The notes below the pieces were generated by a model. The model saw only the letters and a program-made list of their open reading frames with translations. It searched no databases and was not told the origin of the DNA. Both the position numbers and the translations under genes were made by a program. Shown here in pieces: positions 1-7,978 of a DNA stretch of 64,000 nucleotides (the stretch's first letter is position 1; every line of letters begins with the position of its first letter). The DNA comes from Bradyrhizobium guangxiense (GTDB lineage: Bacteria > Pseudomonadota > Alphaproteobacteria > Rhizobiales > Xanthobacteraceae): NCBI RefSeq assembly GCF_004114915.1, contig NZ_CP022219.1, positions 5,114,501-5,178,500 of the forward strand. The letters are read 5' to 3'.

Positions 1-2019
1 GAGGTGCCGGTTGGACACATGCATCACCACGGCGCCGTGCGGCGCGAGCTTGTCCTTGTAGATCTTCATCGCCTCTTCGGTGGCGAGGTGGATCGGGATC
101 GCATCGGAGGAATAGGCGTCGACGATGATGAGATCGTAGGCGCCGTCGGGCTCCTTGGCGAAGGTCAGGCGCGCATCGCCGATCACGGGCTTCATGTCCG
201 GCAGGCAGCTCGAGATGTAGCGGAAATTCCTGGGGTCACGCGCGGCATCCACCATGGATTGGTCGATCTCGAAGAATTTCCAGTCCTCGCCGGACGCGGC
301 GGCGCAGGCGAGCGTGCCGGAGCCGACGCCGATTGCGGCGACCTTGAGCGGCGTCCCCTTACGCTCGCGGATCGCGCTGATGGCCTGACCGATGCCACCG
401 TCCTTGTGATAGTAGGTGATCGGCTCGGGCCGGCCAGTCACCGGCGTGCCGTCATTGTTGCGGAAGCGCTCGGCGCCGTGAATGGTGGTGCCGTGCATCA
501 GCACGTGGAAGTAGCCACCGGGCGTCACCACGATCTTGTGCACGCCGAAGAAGCTGCGCACCGTCGTGACGCGGCCCTCGTCCGCCGGATAGACGCGGAT
601 CAATGCCAACGCGAGCACGACGGTGGCGAAGATCTTCCAGCGTCCGGCATTGAGCGCCAGCGCGAGCAGCGCGGCGAACACGCCGACGCTGCCAGCGACC
701 CAGACGCGGTGATCCTCGAACCAGGTCGAGAGGCCGCCCGTGGTGGTGGACGGCGCAACCAGCGCAACCGCGAGCGCGGCGAGCACCAGCCAGTACCACT
801 TGACGATGCCGGCGAGCCGCTCGTTGGCAGGCGGCCGGCACAATGCCGCAAGCGCGATCAGGATCGGATATTCGGCGATCCACGAGAACGTGAAGGGCGC
901 GAGGAGACCGGCAAAGAGGCCGCCGACCATGCCGCCGAACGACAGGGCGACATAGAAGCCGGTGAGATATTTGGCGGCCGGCCGCGTCCGCGCCAGTTCG
1001 CCGTGGCAGGCCATGGCGATGACGAAGAAGCAGAGCTGGTGGCCGCCGAGCGTCAGCAGCAGGTTCTGCTCGCCGCCGAAGGCAAGCAGGACGACCACGC
1101 CCGCGATCGCCACCGGCTGCAGCATCAGCATCCATTTGTGCGGCAGCAGCGGCCGCGACTGGAACACCACGACCCAGGTGAGCAGATACAGCGACAACGG
1201 CAGCACCCAGAGCAGCGGCGCCGCCGCGACATCGGTCGAGATGTGCGCGGTGACGGCGATGAGCAGGCCAGACGGCACCGCGGCGAGGAAGATCCAGCGC
1301 AGCCGTGTCAGGAAAGTTGGCGCCGGTGCATTGACGTTCTCGGTTTGCGCATCAACCACGGGCAGCGTCGGCGAGCGCAACAGCAACACGCCGCAGGCCG
1401 CGATCAGGAGGATCAACAGCCCGTAGAGGCCAGTCCAGAGCCGGTTCTGCGTATGCAGCGTGAACACCGGCTCCAGCAGGAAGGGATAGGACAGCAGCGC
1501 AAGGAAGCTGCCGACATTGGAGGAGGCGTAGAGGAAATAGGGATCGTGCGCAGCGGGATGGCCGGTGCGAACGAACCAGGCCTGCAGCAGCGGATTATTG
1601 GCGGCGAGCGCGAAGAACGGCAGACCGATCGAGACCACGAACAAGCCGAGCAGCCAGAACGCGTACCCGGAAGCCGGCGGCTCGCCGTAGGCCGAGGCGA
1701 TGCCGAGCGGCAGCGTCGCGAAGGCCGCGATCAGCAGCACCAGATGCACGGCGACCGGCACGACCCGGCTCCTCGCCTGCATCAACAGATGCGCATAGGC
1801 ATAGCCCGCCAGCAGCAGCGACTGGAAGAACACCATCGCCACCGACCACACCGCCGGCGAGCCGCAAAGCCGCGGCAGCACCATCTTCGTGAACAACGGC
1901 TGCACCGAGAACAGCAGCAGCGCGCTGACGAAGATCGCCGCGGTGTAGACCGTCAGCAGCAGCCGGTTGCGCGAGGCGGACGGCTGCTCCGTGGCCGCGG
2001 GTTGCACGATCGAATCCAT
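1..2019 (-). CDS. Membrane protein with C-terminal spermidine-synthase-like domain (3' end outside window)
   Basis: The reading frame starts at an ATG (2019-2017) and runs without a stop to base 1, giving 673 residues of a longer protein. The first ~400 residues are mostly hydrophobic membrane segments, as in the 'fused MFS/spermidine synthase' family. The C-terminal part carries the Rossmann-type signature GVGSGTLA, then VDAYSSDAIPIHL and HVSNRHL, which are typical of spermidine/spermine synthase-like domains. An aminopropyltransferase or other SAM-fold activity is known for the domain family. The substrate of the membrane-fused versions is not established, so I give no reaction. A palindromic repeat separates it from the divergent oxidoreductase gene. 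Confidence 0.85.
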   Translation of the reverse strand, partial: MDSIVQPAATEQPSASRNRLLLTVYTAAIFVSALLLFSVQPLFTKMVLPRLCGSPAVWSVAMVFFQSLLLAGYAYAHLLMQARSRVVPVAVHLVLLIAAFATLPLGIASAYGEPPASGYAFWLLGLFVVSIGLPFFALAANNPLLQAWFVRTGHPAAHDPYFLYASSNVGSFLALLSYPFLLEPVFTLHTQNRLWTGLYGLLILLIAACGVLLLRSPTLPVVDAQTENVNAPAPTFLTRLRWIFLAAVPSGLLIAVTAHISTDVAAAPLLWVLPLSLYLLTWVVVFQSRPLLPHKWMLMLQPVAIAGVVVLLAFGGEQNLLLTLGGHQLCFFVIAMACHGELARTRPAAKYLTGFYVALSFGGMVGGLFAGLLAPFTFSWIAEYPILIALAALCRPPANERLAGIVKWYWLVLAALAVALVAPSTTTGGLSTWFEDHRVWVAGSVGVFAALLALALNAGRWKIFATVVLALALIRVYPADEGRVTTVRSFFGVHKIVVTPGGYFHVLMHGTTIHGAERFRNNDGTPVTGRPEPITYYHKDGGIGQAISAIRERKGTPLKVAAIGVGSGTLACAAASGEDWKFFEIDQSMVDAARDPRNFRYISSCLPDMKPVIGDARLTFAKEPDGAYDLIIVDAYSSDAIPIHLATEEAMKIYKDKLAPHGAVVMHVSNRHL

Positions 2020-2135
2020 GGAAGCTCCGGCTCAAGACCCAGCGGGCGCCGGGCGCGCGCAATGGAGCACAAGGCGCCTGAACGGGCAATAAAGGGTGTC
2101 GTGATGTTGCGGCGGGGAATGCTTGATATAGAGAT

Positions 2136-2215
2136 GTCATTCCGGGGCGCCTCGGAGAGGCGAACCCGGAATCTCGAGATTCCGGGTCTGGTCCTTCGGA
2201 CCATCCCGGAATGAC
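2136..2215. repeat. Palindromic intergenic repeat, GTCATTCC family
   Basis: An 80-bp element begins GTCATTCCGGGG and ends with the complementary CCCGGAATGAC. The centre is CCCGGAATCTCGAGATTCCG, and smaller stem-loops lie on each side (CTCggaGAG and GGTCCttcGGACC). Related copies lie at 21270-21366, 28075-28150, 59848-59927 and, as a half copy, 39229-39264. It lies between two divergent genes. Its last ATG falls in frame with the oxidoreductase but is probably not the real start. Confidence 0.85.
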
Positions 2216-2237
2216 GGTGGAACAACTTGAAACTCTC

Positions 2238-3848
2238 ATGAGCGAAACCGACGTCGTCATCATCGGCGCTGGCCACAACGGCCTCACCTGCGCGGCCTAT
2301 CTCGCGATGGCGGGCCTGCGGGTGCGCGTGGTCGAACGCCGCAAGGTGGTCGGCGGCGCCGCGGTCACGGAAGAGTTTCACCCGGGATTCCGCAATTCGG
2401 TCGCGGCCTACACCGTGAGCCTGCTCAATCCGCAGGTGGCCCGCGACCTCAAGCTCACCGAACAGGGTCTGCGGATCGTCGAACGGCGCGCCCAGAACTT
2501 CCTGCCGGCGCCGGACGGCAGCTATCTCCTCACCGGCGAGGGACGGACGAAGCAGTCCGTCGCGCGGCTCAGCGCGCCTGACGCAGGCGCGCTCGACGGG
2601 TTTTCGCGCGAGCTGGAAGACATCGCCGACGTGCTGCGGCAGTTCGTGCTCCGCGCGCCGCCGAACCTCGTCGACGGTTTTGGCGCAGCGGCCGTCCGCG
2701 AAGGCCTCAACGCCTGGAAGACCGCCAACATCCTGCGCGGCCTCACGCTGGAACAGAGCCGCAGCCTGCTCGATCTCTTCACCCGCTCCGCCGGCGAGTT
2801 GCTGGACGAGCGCTTCGAGCATGATCTGGTCAAGGCGCTGTTCGGCTTCGACGCCATAGTCGGCAACTATGCCAGCCCCTACGCCGCCGGCTCGGCCTAT
2901 GTGATGCTGCATCACGCCTTCGGCGAGGTGAACGGCAAGAAGGGTGTCTGGGGCCACGCCATCGGCGGCATGGGCGCGATCACGCAGGCGATGGCGCGCG
3001 CGGCACGCGAGCGCGGCGTCGTGATCGATACCGATGCGGGCGTCCGTGAGATCATCGTCGAGCGCGACCGCGCCGTCGGCGTCGTGCTGGAGAACGGCTC
3101 AACCGTCCGCGCCAAATATGTCGCGGCCAATGTCAATCCGAAGCTGCTCTACACGCGGCTGGTCGCGGCCGATGCCCTGCCTGCGGGCTTCCTCGCGCGC
3201 ATCCGGAACTGGAAGAACGGTTCCGGCACCTTCCGCATGAATGTGGCGCTGGACCGTCTCCCCTCCTTCACGGCGCTGCCGGGCGAGGGCGATCATCTTT
3301 CTTCCGGCATCATCCTGGCGCCGAGCCTTGCCTACATGGACCATGCCTATCTCGATGCGCGGGCGCAGGGCTGGAGCCGCGCGCCCGTCGTCGAGATGCT
3401 GATCCCCTCCACACTCGACGACACGCTGGCGCCCGCGGGAAAGCATGTTGCGAGCCTGTTCTGCCAGCATGTCGCGCCGGAGCTTCCCGATGGAAGGTCG
3501 TGGGACGACCATCGCGAAGAGGTCGCCGATCTCATGATCGCGACGGTGGATAAATACGCGCCCGGCTTTGCGGCGAGCGTGCTGGGCCGCCAAGTCCTGT
3601 CACCGCTCGATCTCGAACGGCAGTTCGGCCTGCTCGGCGGCGACATCTTCCACGGCGCGCTGACCTTGAACCAGCTGTTCTCGGCACGGCCGATGCTGGG
3701 CCATGCCGATTATCGCGGACCGTTGAAGGGCCTCTACCATTGCGGCTCAGGCGCCCATCCCGGCGGCGGCGTCACCGGCGCTCCCGGTCATAACGCCGCG
3801 CAGGCGATCTTGAGGGATCACCGGTCGCTGTTCGGAAGCCGTGGATAG
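2238..3848 (+). CDS. FAD/NAD(P)-dependent oxidoreductase, phytoene desaturase/PYROXD2-like
   Basis: The product has 536 residues. The N-terminus shows a dinucleotide-binding motif, VVIIGAGHNG (about residues 6-15), followed by an acidic residue after the second strand (VVER). The C-terminus has the FAD-binding signature LYHCGSGAHPGGGVTGAPGH seen in CrtI-like flavoproteins. Members of this family desaturate or isomerise polyprenoid or lipid substrates, and PYROXD2-like bacterial proteins mostly lack a known substrate. I chose ATG 2238 because the in-frame ATG at 2211 lies inside the palindromic repeat. No carotenoid genes are adjacent, so a carotenoid role is not supported here. Confidence 0.85.
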   Translation: MSETDVVIIGAGHNGLTCAAYLAMAGLRVRVVERRKVVGGAAVTEEFHPGFRNSVAAYTVSLLNPQVARDLKLTEQGLRIVERRAQNFLPAPDGSYLLTGEGRTKQSVARLSAPDAGALDGFSRELEDIADVLRQFVLRAPPNLVDGFGAAAVREGLNAWKTANILRGLTLEQSRSLLDLFTRSAGELLDERFEHDLVKALFGFDAIVGNYASPYAAGSAYVMLHHAFGEVNGKKGVWGHAIGGMGAITQAMARAARERGVVIDTDAGVREIIVERDRAVGVVLENGSTVRAKYVAANVNPKLLYTRLVAADALPAGFLARIRNWKNGSGTFRMNVALDRLPSFTALPGEGDHLSSGIILAPSLAYMDHAYLDARAQGWSRAPVVEMLIPSTLDDTLAPAGKHVASLFCQHVAPELPDGRSWDDHREEVADLMIATVDKYAPGFAASVLGRQVLSPLDLERQFGLLGGDIFHGALTLNQLFSARPMLGHADYRGPLKGLYHCGSGAHPGGGVTGAPGHNAAQAILRDHRSLFGSRG

Positions 3849-3986
3849 GCCTGTGGATGGCTTGTGGACAGGCTGTCGAAAGGTCTGTGGTCCGCCCGCG
3901 GATGGCTCGGTCAGATGGTCGGGGGCGAACCGGGGAAAAGTCGGTGGAAATCGTCAGGACAATCACGGGAAAAGCGGGTGGATAAG
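3841..3986 (+). other. Cluster of DnaA-box-like motifs in an intergenic region
   Basis: Three TGTGGA-type 9-mers begin at about 3841 (GTGGATAGG, overlapping the stop codon), 3852 (TGTGGATGG) and 3864 (TGTGGACAG), spaced 11-12 bp. A near-consensus GTGGATAAG lies at 3978-3986; its complement TTATCCAC matches the DnaA box except for the last base. The rest of 3849-4136 holds no convincing gene. Whether DnaA binds here is inference only. Confidence 0.3.
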
Positions 3987-4050
3987 TCCCGGCCGACAGG
4001 CGGGACAAGCTGTGAAGATCCCGGAGGAACACACGCGGTAGAAACGACCT

Positions 4051-4080
4051 CGCCCGCCAGGGGGGACCCCCTCGCGGGCG
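4051..4080 (-). terminator. Possible terminator downstream of the pilin gene
   Basis: A long hairpin is formed by CGCCCGC...GCGGGCG enclosing AGGGGG...CCCCCT, about 60 bases past the pilin stop. On the minus strand it is followed by AGGTCGTTTCTA, only a weak T-run, so factor-independent termination is uncertain. Confidence 0.4.
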
Positions 4081-4136
4081 TTGATCAGGAATAACCTCGG
4101 AAGAAAATAGCCCCCGCTGGGAAATGGAGGCGGAAA

Positions 4137-4301
4137 TTACTTCAAGGAGCTGCTAATCGAACTGAACTTGTCGTTCAAGGTCGAGCCCAGGCTGTTCACC
4201 ACGGTGATGATCGCCAGAGCGATACCCGCGGCAATCAGGCCGTACTCGATCGCAGTTGCACCGGACTCATCCGACCAGAACTTCTGAATCATGCTCTTCA
4301 A
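4137..4301 (-). CDS. Flp/Fap-type IVb pilin
   Basis: A 54-residue protein of the Flp family: a short basic leader, DESGATAIEYGLIAAGIA, a hydrophobic helix and a Ser-rich end. The G-ATAIEYG context is the prepilin-peptidase cleavage and helix motif of Flp pilins, which form tad/cpa-type fimbriae. I chose a TTG start at 4301-4299. GGAGG lies six bases upstream of it, and it gives the usual ten residues before DESG. An ATG at 4292 would shorten the leader and lies 15 bases from that GGAGG. No cpa/tad assembly genes are in the window, so this is an orphan pilin locus. Confidence 0.85.
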   Translation of the reverse strand: MKSMIQKFWSDESGATAIEYGLIAAGIALAIITVVNSLGSTLNDKFSSISSSLK

Positions 4302-4377
4302 GACTCGCCTCCGTTTCAATTCCAGGCTGTGTTGCCTTAATTCGACATCCGAGAATGTACGGGGCACACCCTTCGGT

Positions 4378-4389
4378 CGGGTTAACCCG
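4378..4389. promoter_or_regulatory. Perfect 12-bp palindrome between pilin and prmA
   Basis: CGGGTTAACCCG is a perfect palindrome about 80 bases upstream of the pilin start, in the divergent region shared with prmA. It includes a TTAACC half-site like those bound by CtrA in alphaproteobacteria. A regulatory role is inferred from position only. Confidence 0.25.
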
Positions 4390-4455
4390 GGAACCGCAAG
4401 TTGTTCGGAACATTGGCGACAAAAGTTCCCAAAATTGAATTGAACGGACACCCGA

Positions 4456-5343
4456 ATGCAGCCTTCTCCTACCCATCGCGCCAGCTTTTCGATCGGCAGC
4501 GAGGCCGACGCCAAGCGCGTCGTCGACCTGCTCACCGAGGTGTTTTTCGAAGGCGATGCGGCGGTCGCCGCCTTCGAGCGGCCGGACGGACAGTGGGACG
4601 TCACGCTCCATTTCGCCGATGCGCCCGATCAGGCTTGGCTGCGCGAACTCGTTGTAACTTCAGCAGGAAATGAGATCGCCGCAACGCTCACCTTCGACAC
4701 CGTCGAGGCCAAGGACTGGGTCAAGGCCAGTCTGGAAGATCTCGTCCCGGTCCCGGCTGGGCGCTTCGTCGTCCACGGCAGCCACGACCGCGACCGCGTG
4801 GCGCCGAACAAGCTCGCCATCGAGATCGAGGCGGCCCTCGCCTTCGGCACCGGCCATCACGGCACGACGCGTGGCTGTTTACTCCTGCTTGACCATGTCC
4901 TGAAGAGTTCCCGCCCGAGGAGCCTGCTTGACCTCGGCACCGGGACCGGCGTGCTGGCGATCGCCGCCGCGAAGGCGCTGCATCGCGCCGTGCTCGCCTC
5001 CGACATCGATCCGCCCTCGGTGCGGGTGGCCGCCGAGAACGCCTCGCTCAATGAAGTTGGCAATCATGTGCGGGTGATCCGCGCCACCGGCTTTGCCGCG
5101 CCGGATTTTGCACAGGCCGGCCGGTTCGACCTGGTGCTGGCCAACATCCTTGCCAACCCCTTGCGGCAATTGGCGGGTCCGATGGCGCGGCATCTTGCGC
5201 CTGGCGGACGCGTCATCCTCTCCGGGCTGTTGACGCACCAGGCCCCCGCCGTGATCGCCGCCTACCGCGCGCGCGGCCTCGTGCCGTTGAAGCATCTGCG
5301 GATCGAGGGGTGGAGCAGTCTGTTGTTGAGGAAGCTTTCGTAG
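4456..5343 (+). CDS. prmA: Ribosomal protein L11 methyltransferase
   Basis: A 295-residue SAM-dependent methyltransferase that trimethylates ribosomal protein L11 in the cytoplasm. The PrmA-specific FGTGHHGTT lies at about residues 130-138. It is followed by SAM motif I LDLGTGTGVLAIA (158-170), an acidic residue at the end of strand 2 (ASDID) and the catalytic-region motif LANILANPL. Length matches the family. The start ATG 4456 has a GGA about seven bases upstream. A 49-bp hairpin begins two bases after the stop and may end the transcript. Confidence 0.95.
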   Translation: MQPSPTHRASFSIGSEADAKRVVDLLTEVFFEGDAAVAAFERPDGQWDVTLHFADAPDQAWLRELVVTSAGNEIAATLTFDTVEAKDWVKASLEDLVPVPAGRFVVHGSHDRDRVAPNKLAIEIEAALAFGTGHHGTTRGCLLLLDHVLKSSRPRSLLDLGTGTGVLAIAAAKALHRAVLASDIDPPSVRVAAENASLNEVGNHVRVIRATGFAAPDFAQAGRFDLVLANILANPLRQLAGPMARHLAPGGRVILSGLLTHQAPAVIAAYRARGLVPLKHLRIEGWSSLLLRKLS

Positions 5344-5344
5344 A

Positions 5345-5393
5345 GTGGGTTGGCCCCGGGCTGCGCGACGCGCAGTCCCTTGGCGTAACCCAC
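5345..5393. repeat. Hairpin repeat after prmA (GTGGGTT...AACCCAC)
   Basis: GTGGGTTGG pairs with the closing GGCGTAACCCAC, and an inner stem GGCTGCGCG/CGCGCAGTC fills the middle. The following CTCTTCTGTCT could let it act as a prmA terminator. A related piece, GGTGGGTCACGCCTTCGGCTAA, occurs at about 5421-5442, so this looks like one copy of a dispersed repeat. Confidence 0.6.
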
Positions 5394-5468
5394 CTCTTCT
5401 GTCTGCGCGGATAGAACGGCGGTGGGTCACGCCTTCGGCTAACTCTCCCAACGGCATTCTCGATGCCG

Positions 5469-5651
5469 CTACTCCACCGGCCTGTCGTCCCGACGCACTG
5501 CGCGCTCGTCAAGCAAGGCGCGCCTTGCGCGGCGCTCGGCAATCCGTTCGATCATCTGACTGATGACGCTGCGCGGCTTCTTCGGTACTGCCGTAGCCGC
5601 CGGGGCGCGGCGTGCCGGTGGCGAAATCTTCTCAAACGTGAACGCTGGCAT
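5469..5651 (-). CDS. Small hypothetical protein
   Basis: A 60-residue, basic, Ala/Arg-rich protein starting MPAFTFEKISPPARR. It has an Arg-rich likely helix (MIERIAERRARRALLDER) near the end and no signal peptide or membrane segment. A good ribosome-binding site, GAGGGG, lies about seven bases before the ATG. An imperfect palindrome (5735-5751) sits upstream, in the region shared with the divergent aminopeptidase gene. I do not recognise a function. The overlapping plus-strand frames have no comparable start signals. Confidence 0.55.
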   Translation of the reverse strand: MPAFTFEKISPPARRAPAATAVPKKPRSVISQMIERIAERRARRALLDERAVRRDDRPVE

Positions 5652-5734
5652 CGTGTGTCCCCTCGTCGTTGAGATGAACCACTTGCTCGAATTTCCCTGT
5701 TATCCGGACGAAGCGCGACTGCCGCGTCCTTACT

Positions 5735-5751
5735 CCACTCAATTCAAGTGG
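5735..5751. promoter_or_regulatory. Imperfect palindrome CCACT-N7-AGTGG
   Basis: The arms CCACT and AGTGG enclose CAATTCA. The site lies in the 186-bp region between the divergent small hypothetical gene and the aminopeptidase P gene. It could be an operator, judged by position and symmetry alone. Confidence 0.2.
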
Positions 5752-5837
5752 AACTATTTCAAGCACAGTCCATGCCAGATGCGATGCAAATGCGTCCAGA
5801 TTGCGGACTCGCCCCCATGATCCTAAAGTGATCCACC

Positions 5838-7667
5838 ATGTTCGAAGCACACTTCCAGACATTCGAGGAGCCGGAGGCCGGCGTCGCATTGACGGCACGG
5901 CTGGCCGCACTGCGCGAAGAACTCGCCCGCCGCAAGCTGACCGGCTTCGTCGTGCCGCGCGCCGATCAGCAGCAGAACGAATATGTGCCCCCATCGGAAG
6001 AGCGGCTGGCCTGGCTGACCGGCTTTACAGGCTCGGCGGGCCTCGCGGTGGTGCTGGCCCAGGAAGCCGCGGTGTTCGTCGACGGCCGCTACACCCTTCA
6101 AGCCGCCAAGCAGGTCGATGCCAAGGCCTGGGCGGTGGAATCGCTGATCGACCCGCCGCCGGAAAGCTGGGTGTCGGCGCATCTGAAGGCCGGTGACCGC
6201 CTTGGATTTGATCCGTGGCTGCACACTTTTGCGGCAGCCGAACGCCTGTCCGCCGCATGCGCCAGGGCCGGTGCCGAGCTCGTCGCGGTCGACAGCAATC
6301 CTGTCGACGCGATCTGGCAGGACCGCCCGCAGCCGCCGCTCGCCCCCGTCGCCGTGCACGGACTCCAGCATGCCGGCATCACTGAGGCCGAGAAGCTGAC
6401 GCAGATCCGAAGCGAGATCGGCAAGCTCGGCGTCGACGCGCTGGTGCTGTCCGACAGCCACGCGGTCGCCTGGACCTTCAACATCCGCGGCGCCGATGTC
6501 GCCCATACCCCGCTGCCGCTGTCCTACGCGCTGGTGCCGAGGGACGGACGGCCGACCATCTTCATCGACCACCGCAAGCTCTCCAACCTCACGCGCGATC
6601 ATCTCGAGCAATCCGCCGACGTGCGCGAACCCGATGCGATGGCGCCGACCCTGATGGCCCTCGCCAAGGGCGGCGGGTCGATCGCACTCGACAGCGCCAC
6701 CGCGGCCGACGCGCTCAGCCGTCTGATCGCAAGCGCCGGCGGCAAGCCGGTGCGCGGCAGCGATCCGATTGCCCTGCTCAAAGCGGTCAAGAACGCAACC
6801 GAGGTCAAGGGGACGCAGACGGCGCACCGGCGCGACGCCGTGGCGCTGGCGCGCTTCCTCGCCTTCATCGACCGCGAGGCTGCAAGCGGCAAGCTCACCG
6901 AGATCGACGCTGTCGAGGCGCTGGAGACGTTCCGTCGCGACACCGGCGCGTTGAAGGACGTCTCGTTTCCCACCATCTCCGGCACCGGTCCGAACGGTGC
7001 CATCGTGCACTACCGCGTCACCCGCAAGAGCAACCGGCGGATCGCGCCCGGCGACCTCTTGCTGATCGATTCCGGCGCGCAGTACGAGGACGGCACCACT
7101 GACGTCACCCGGACCATGGCCGTGGGCGAGCCGACGGAGGAGATGCGCGACCGCTTCACCCGCGTGCTGCGCGGCCATATCGCGATCGCGCGTGCAATTT
7201 TCCCCGACGGCACCACGGGCGCGCAGCTCGACACGCTGGCGCGGCAATATCTCTGGGCCGCCGGCGTCGATTTCGAGCACGGCACCGGTCACGGCGTCGG
7301 CAGCTATCTGTCGGTGCACGAAGGGCCGGCACGGATTTCGAAGCTCGGCACCACGCCGCTGAAGCGCGGCATGATCCTCTCCAACGAGCCCGGCTACTAC
7401 AAGACCGACGGCTTCGGCATCCGCATCGAGAATCTCGAGCTGGTCGTCGCCGCCGACATCAAGGGCGCCGAGAAGCCGATGAACGCGTTCGAGACGCTGA
7501 CACTCGCGCCGATCGACCGCCGGCTGATCGATGTCGCAATGCTGAGCCGCGACGAGCTCGACTGGCTCAATGCCTATCACGCACGCGTCCGGGCCGAGGT
7601 GCGGCCGGCTCTCGACGAGGCGACGAAGGCCTGGCTCGATCAGGCGACGGCGGAGCTGAAGGCCTAA
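5838..7667 (+). CDS. Aminopeptidase P family protein (Xaa-Pro aminopeptidase, M24B)
   Basis: A 609-residue long-form aminopeptidase P. It has an N-terminal creatinase-like region, a second such domain and a C-terminal pita-bread metallopeptidase domain. The metal ligands are visible: Asp in LLIDSGAQY and TTDVTRT (about 410-425), His in GTGHGVG (about 480), Glu in SNEPGYY (about 515) and Glu in RIENLE (about 527). It removes an N-terminal residue preceding proline from peptides, normally with two Mn ions, in the cytoplasm. The length matches eukaryotic-type APP1 rather than the 440-residue PepP of E. coli. It appears monocistronic. Confidence 0.92.
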   Translation: MFEAHFQTFEEPEAGVALTARLAALREELARRKLTGFVVPRADQQQNEYVPPSEERLAWLTGFTGSAGLAVVLAQEAAVFVDGRYTLQAAKQVDAKAWAVESLIDPPPESWVSAHLKAGDRLGFDPWLHTFAAAERLSAACARAGAELVAVDSNPVDAIWQDRPQPPLAPVAVHGLQHAGITEAEKLTQIRSEIGKLGVDALVLSDSHAVAWTFNIRGADVAHTPLPLSYALVPRDGRPTIFIDHRKLSNLTRDHLEQSADVREPDAMAPTLMALAKGGGSIALDSATAADALSRLIASAGGKPVRGSDPIALLKAVKNATEVKGTQTAHRRDAVALARFLAFIDREAASGKLTEIDAVEALETFRRDTGALKDVSFPTISGTGPNGAIVHYRVTRKSNRRIAPGDLLLIDSGAQYEDGTTDVTRTMAVGEPTEEMRDRFTRVLRGHIAIARAIFPDGTTGAQLDTLARQYLWAAGVDFEHGTGHGVGSYLSVHEGPARISKLGTTPLKRGMILSNEPGYYKTDGFGIRIENLELVVAADIKGAEKPMNAFETLTLAPIDRRLIDVAMLSRDELDWLNAYHARVRAEVRPALDEATKAWLDQATAELKA

Positions 7668-7725
7668 CTTCGTCATTGCGCATGGCACTACGCGATTTGC
7701 GCAATGCTGCTTCCCCAGTCACAGC

Positions 7726-7828
7726 TGTCATGTCCCGCGAAGGCAGGGCATCCGCTAGGCCGCAGCCTCTCGGTTCAATCCTTGCCGTCTCTGGAATACG
7801 GGATTCCCCGCCTTCGCGGGGAACGACA
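7726..7828. repeat. Palindromic intergenic repeat, TCCCGCGAAGGCGGG family
   Basis: The left arm TGTCATGTCCCGCGAAGG pairs with the right arm CCTTCGCGGGGAACGACA. The middle contains CTAGGCCGCAGCCTCTCGG. Related elements lie at 26535-26636 and 47658-47776. It fills most of the 311-bp gap 7668-7978, in which I see no gene. Confidence 0.8.
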
Positions 7829-7978
7829 CCTGTGATGCGGCACGAGCGACGCGCCCAATCGGTCGCCATCGTCTCTCATCATAACCGTCCCGGAATCCGA
7901 ATAGCCGCATTCCGAAACGCCGATATCCGTCTTGCGTGAGCACGCTACAGTCGATTCGACTTCGAGAGACGGACGACG

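Noticed and set aside
4..2214. 736-residue plus-strand open frame
   Set aside because: It is antisense to the membrane/spermidine-synthase-like gene, which has clear motifs. The plus-strand product is an Arg/His/Gln/Asp-rich chain typical of antisense frames in GC-rich DNA.
3841..3986. Chromosome replication origin
   Set aside because: The DnaA-like boxes are suggestive, but there is no AT-rich unwinding region and no dnaA, hemE or par genes in the window.
5823..7688. 621-residue minus-strand open frame
   Set aside because: Exactly opposite the aminopeptidase P gene, whose metal ligands are all present. Shadow frame.
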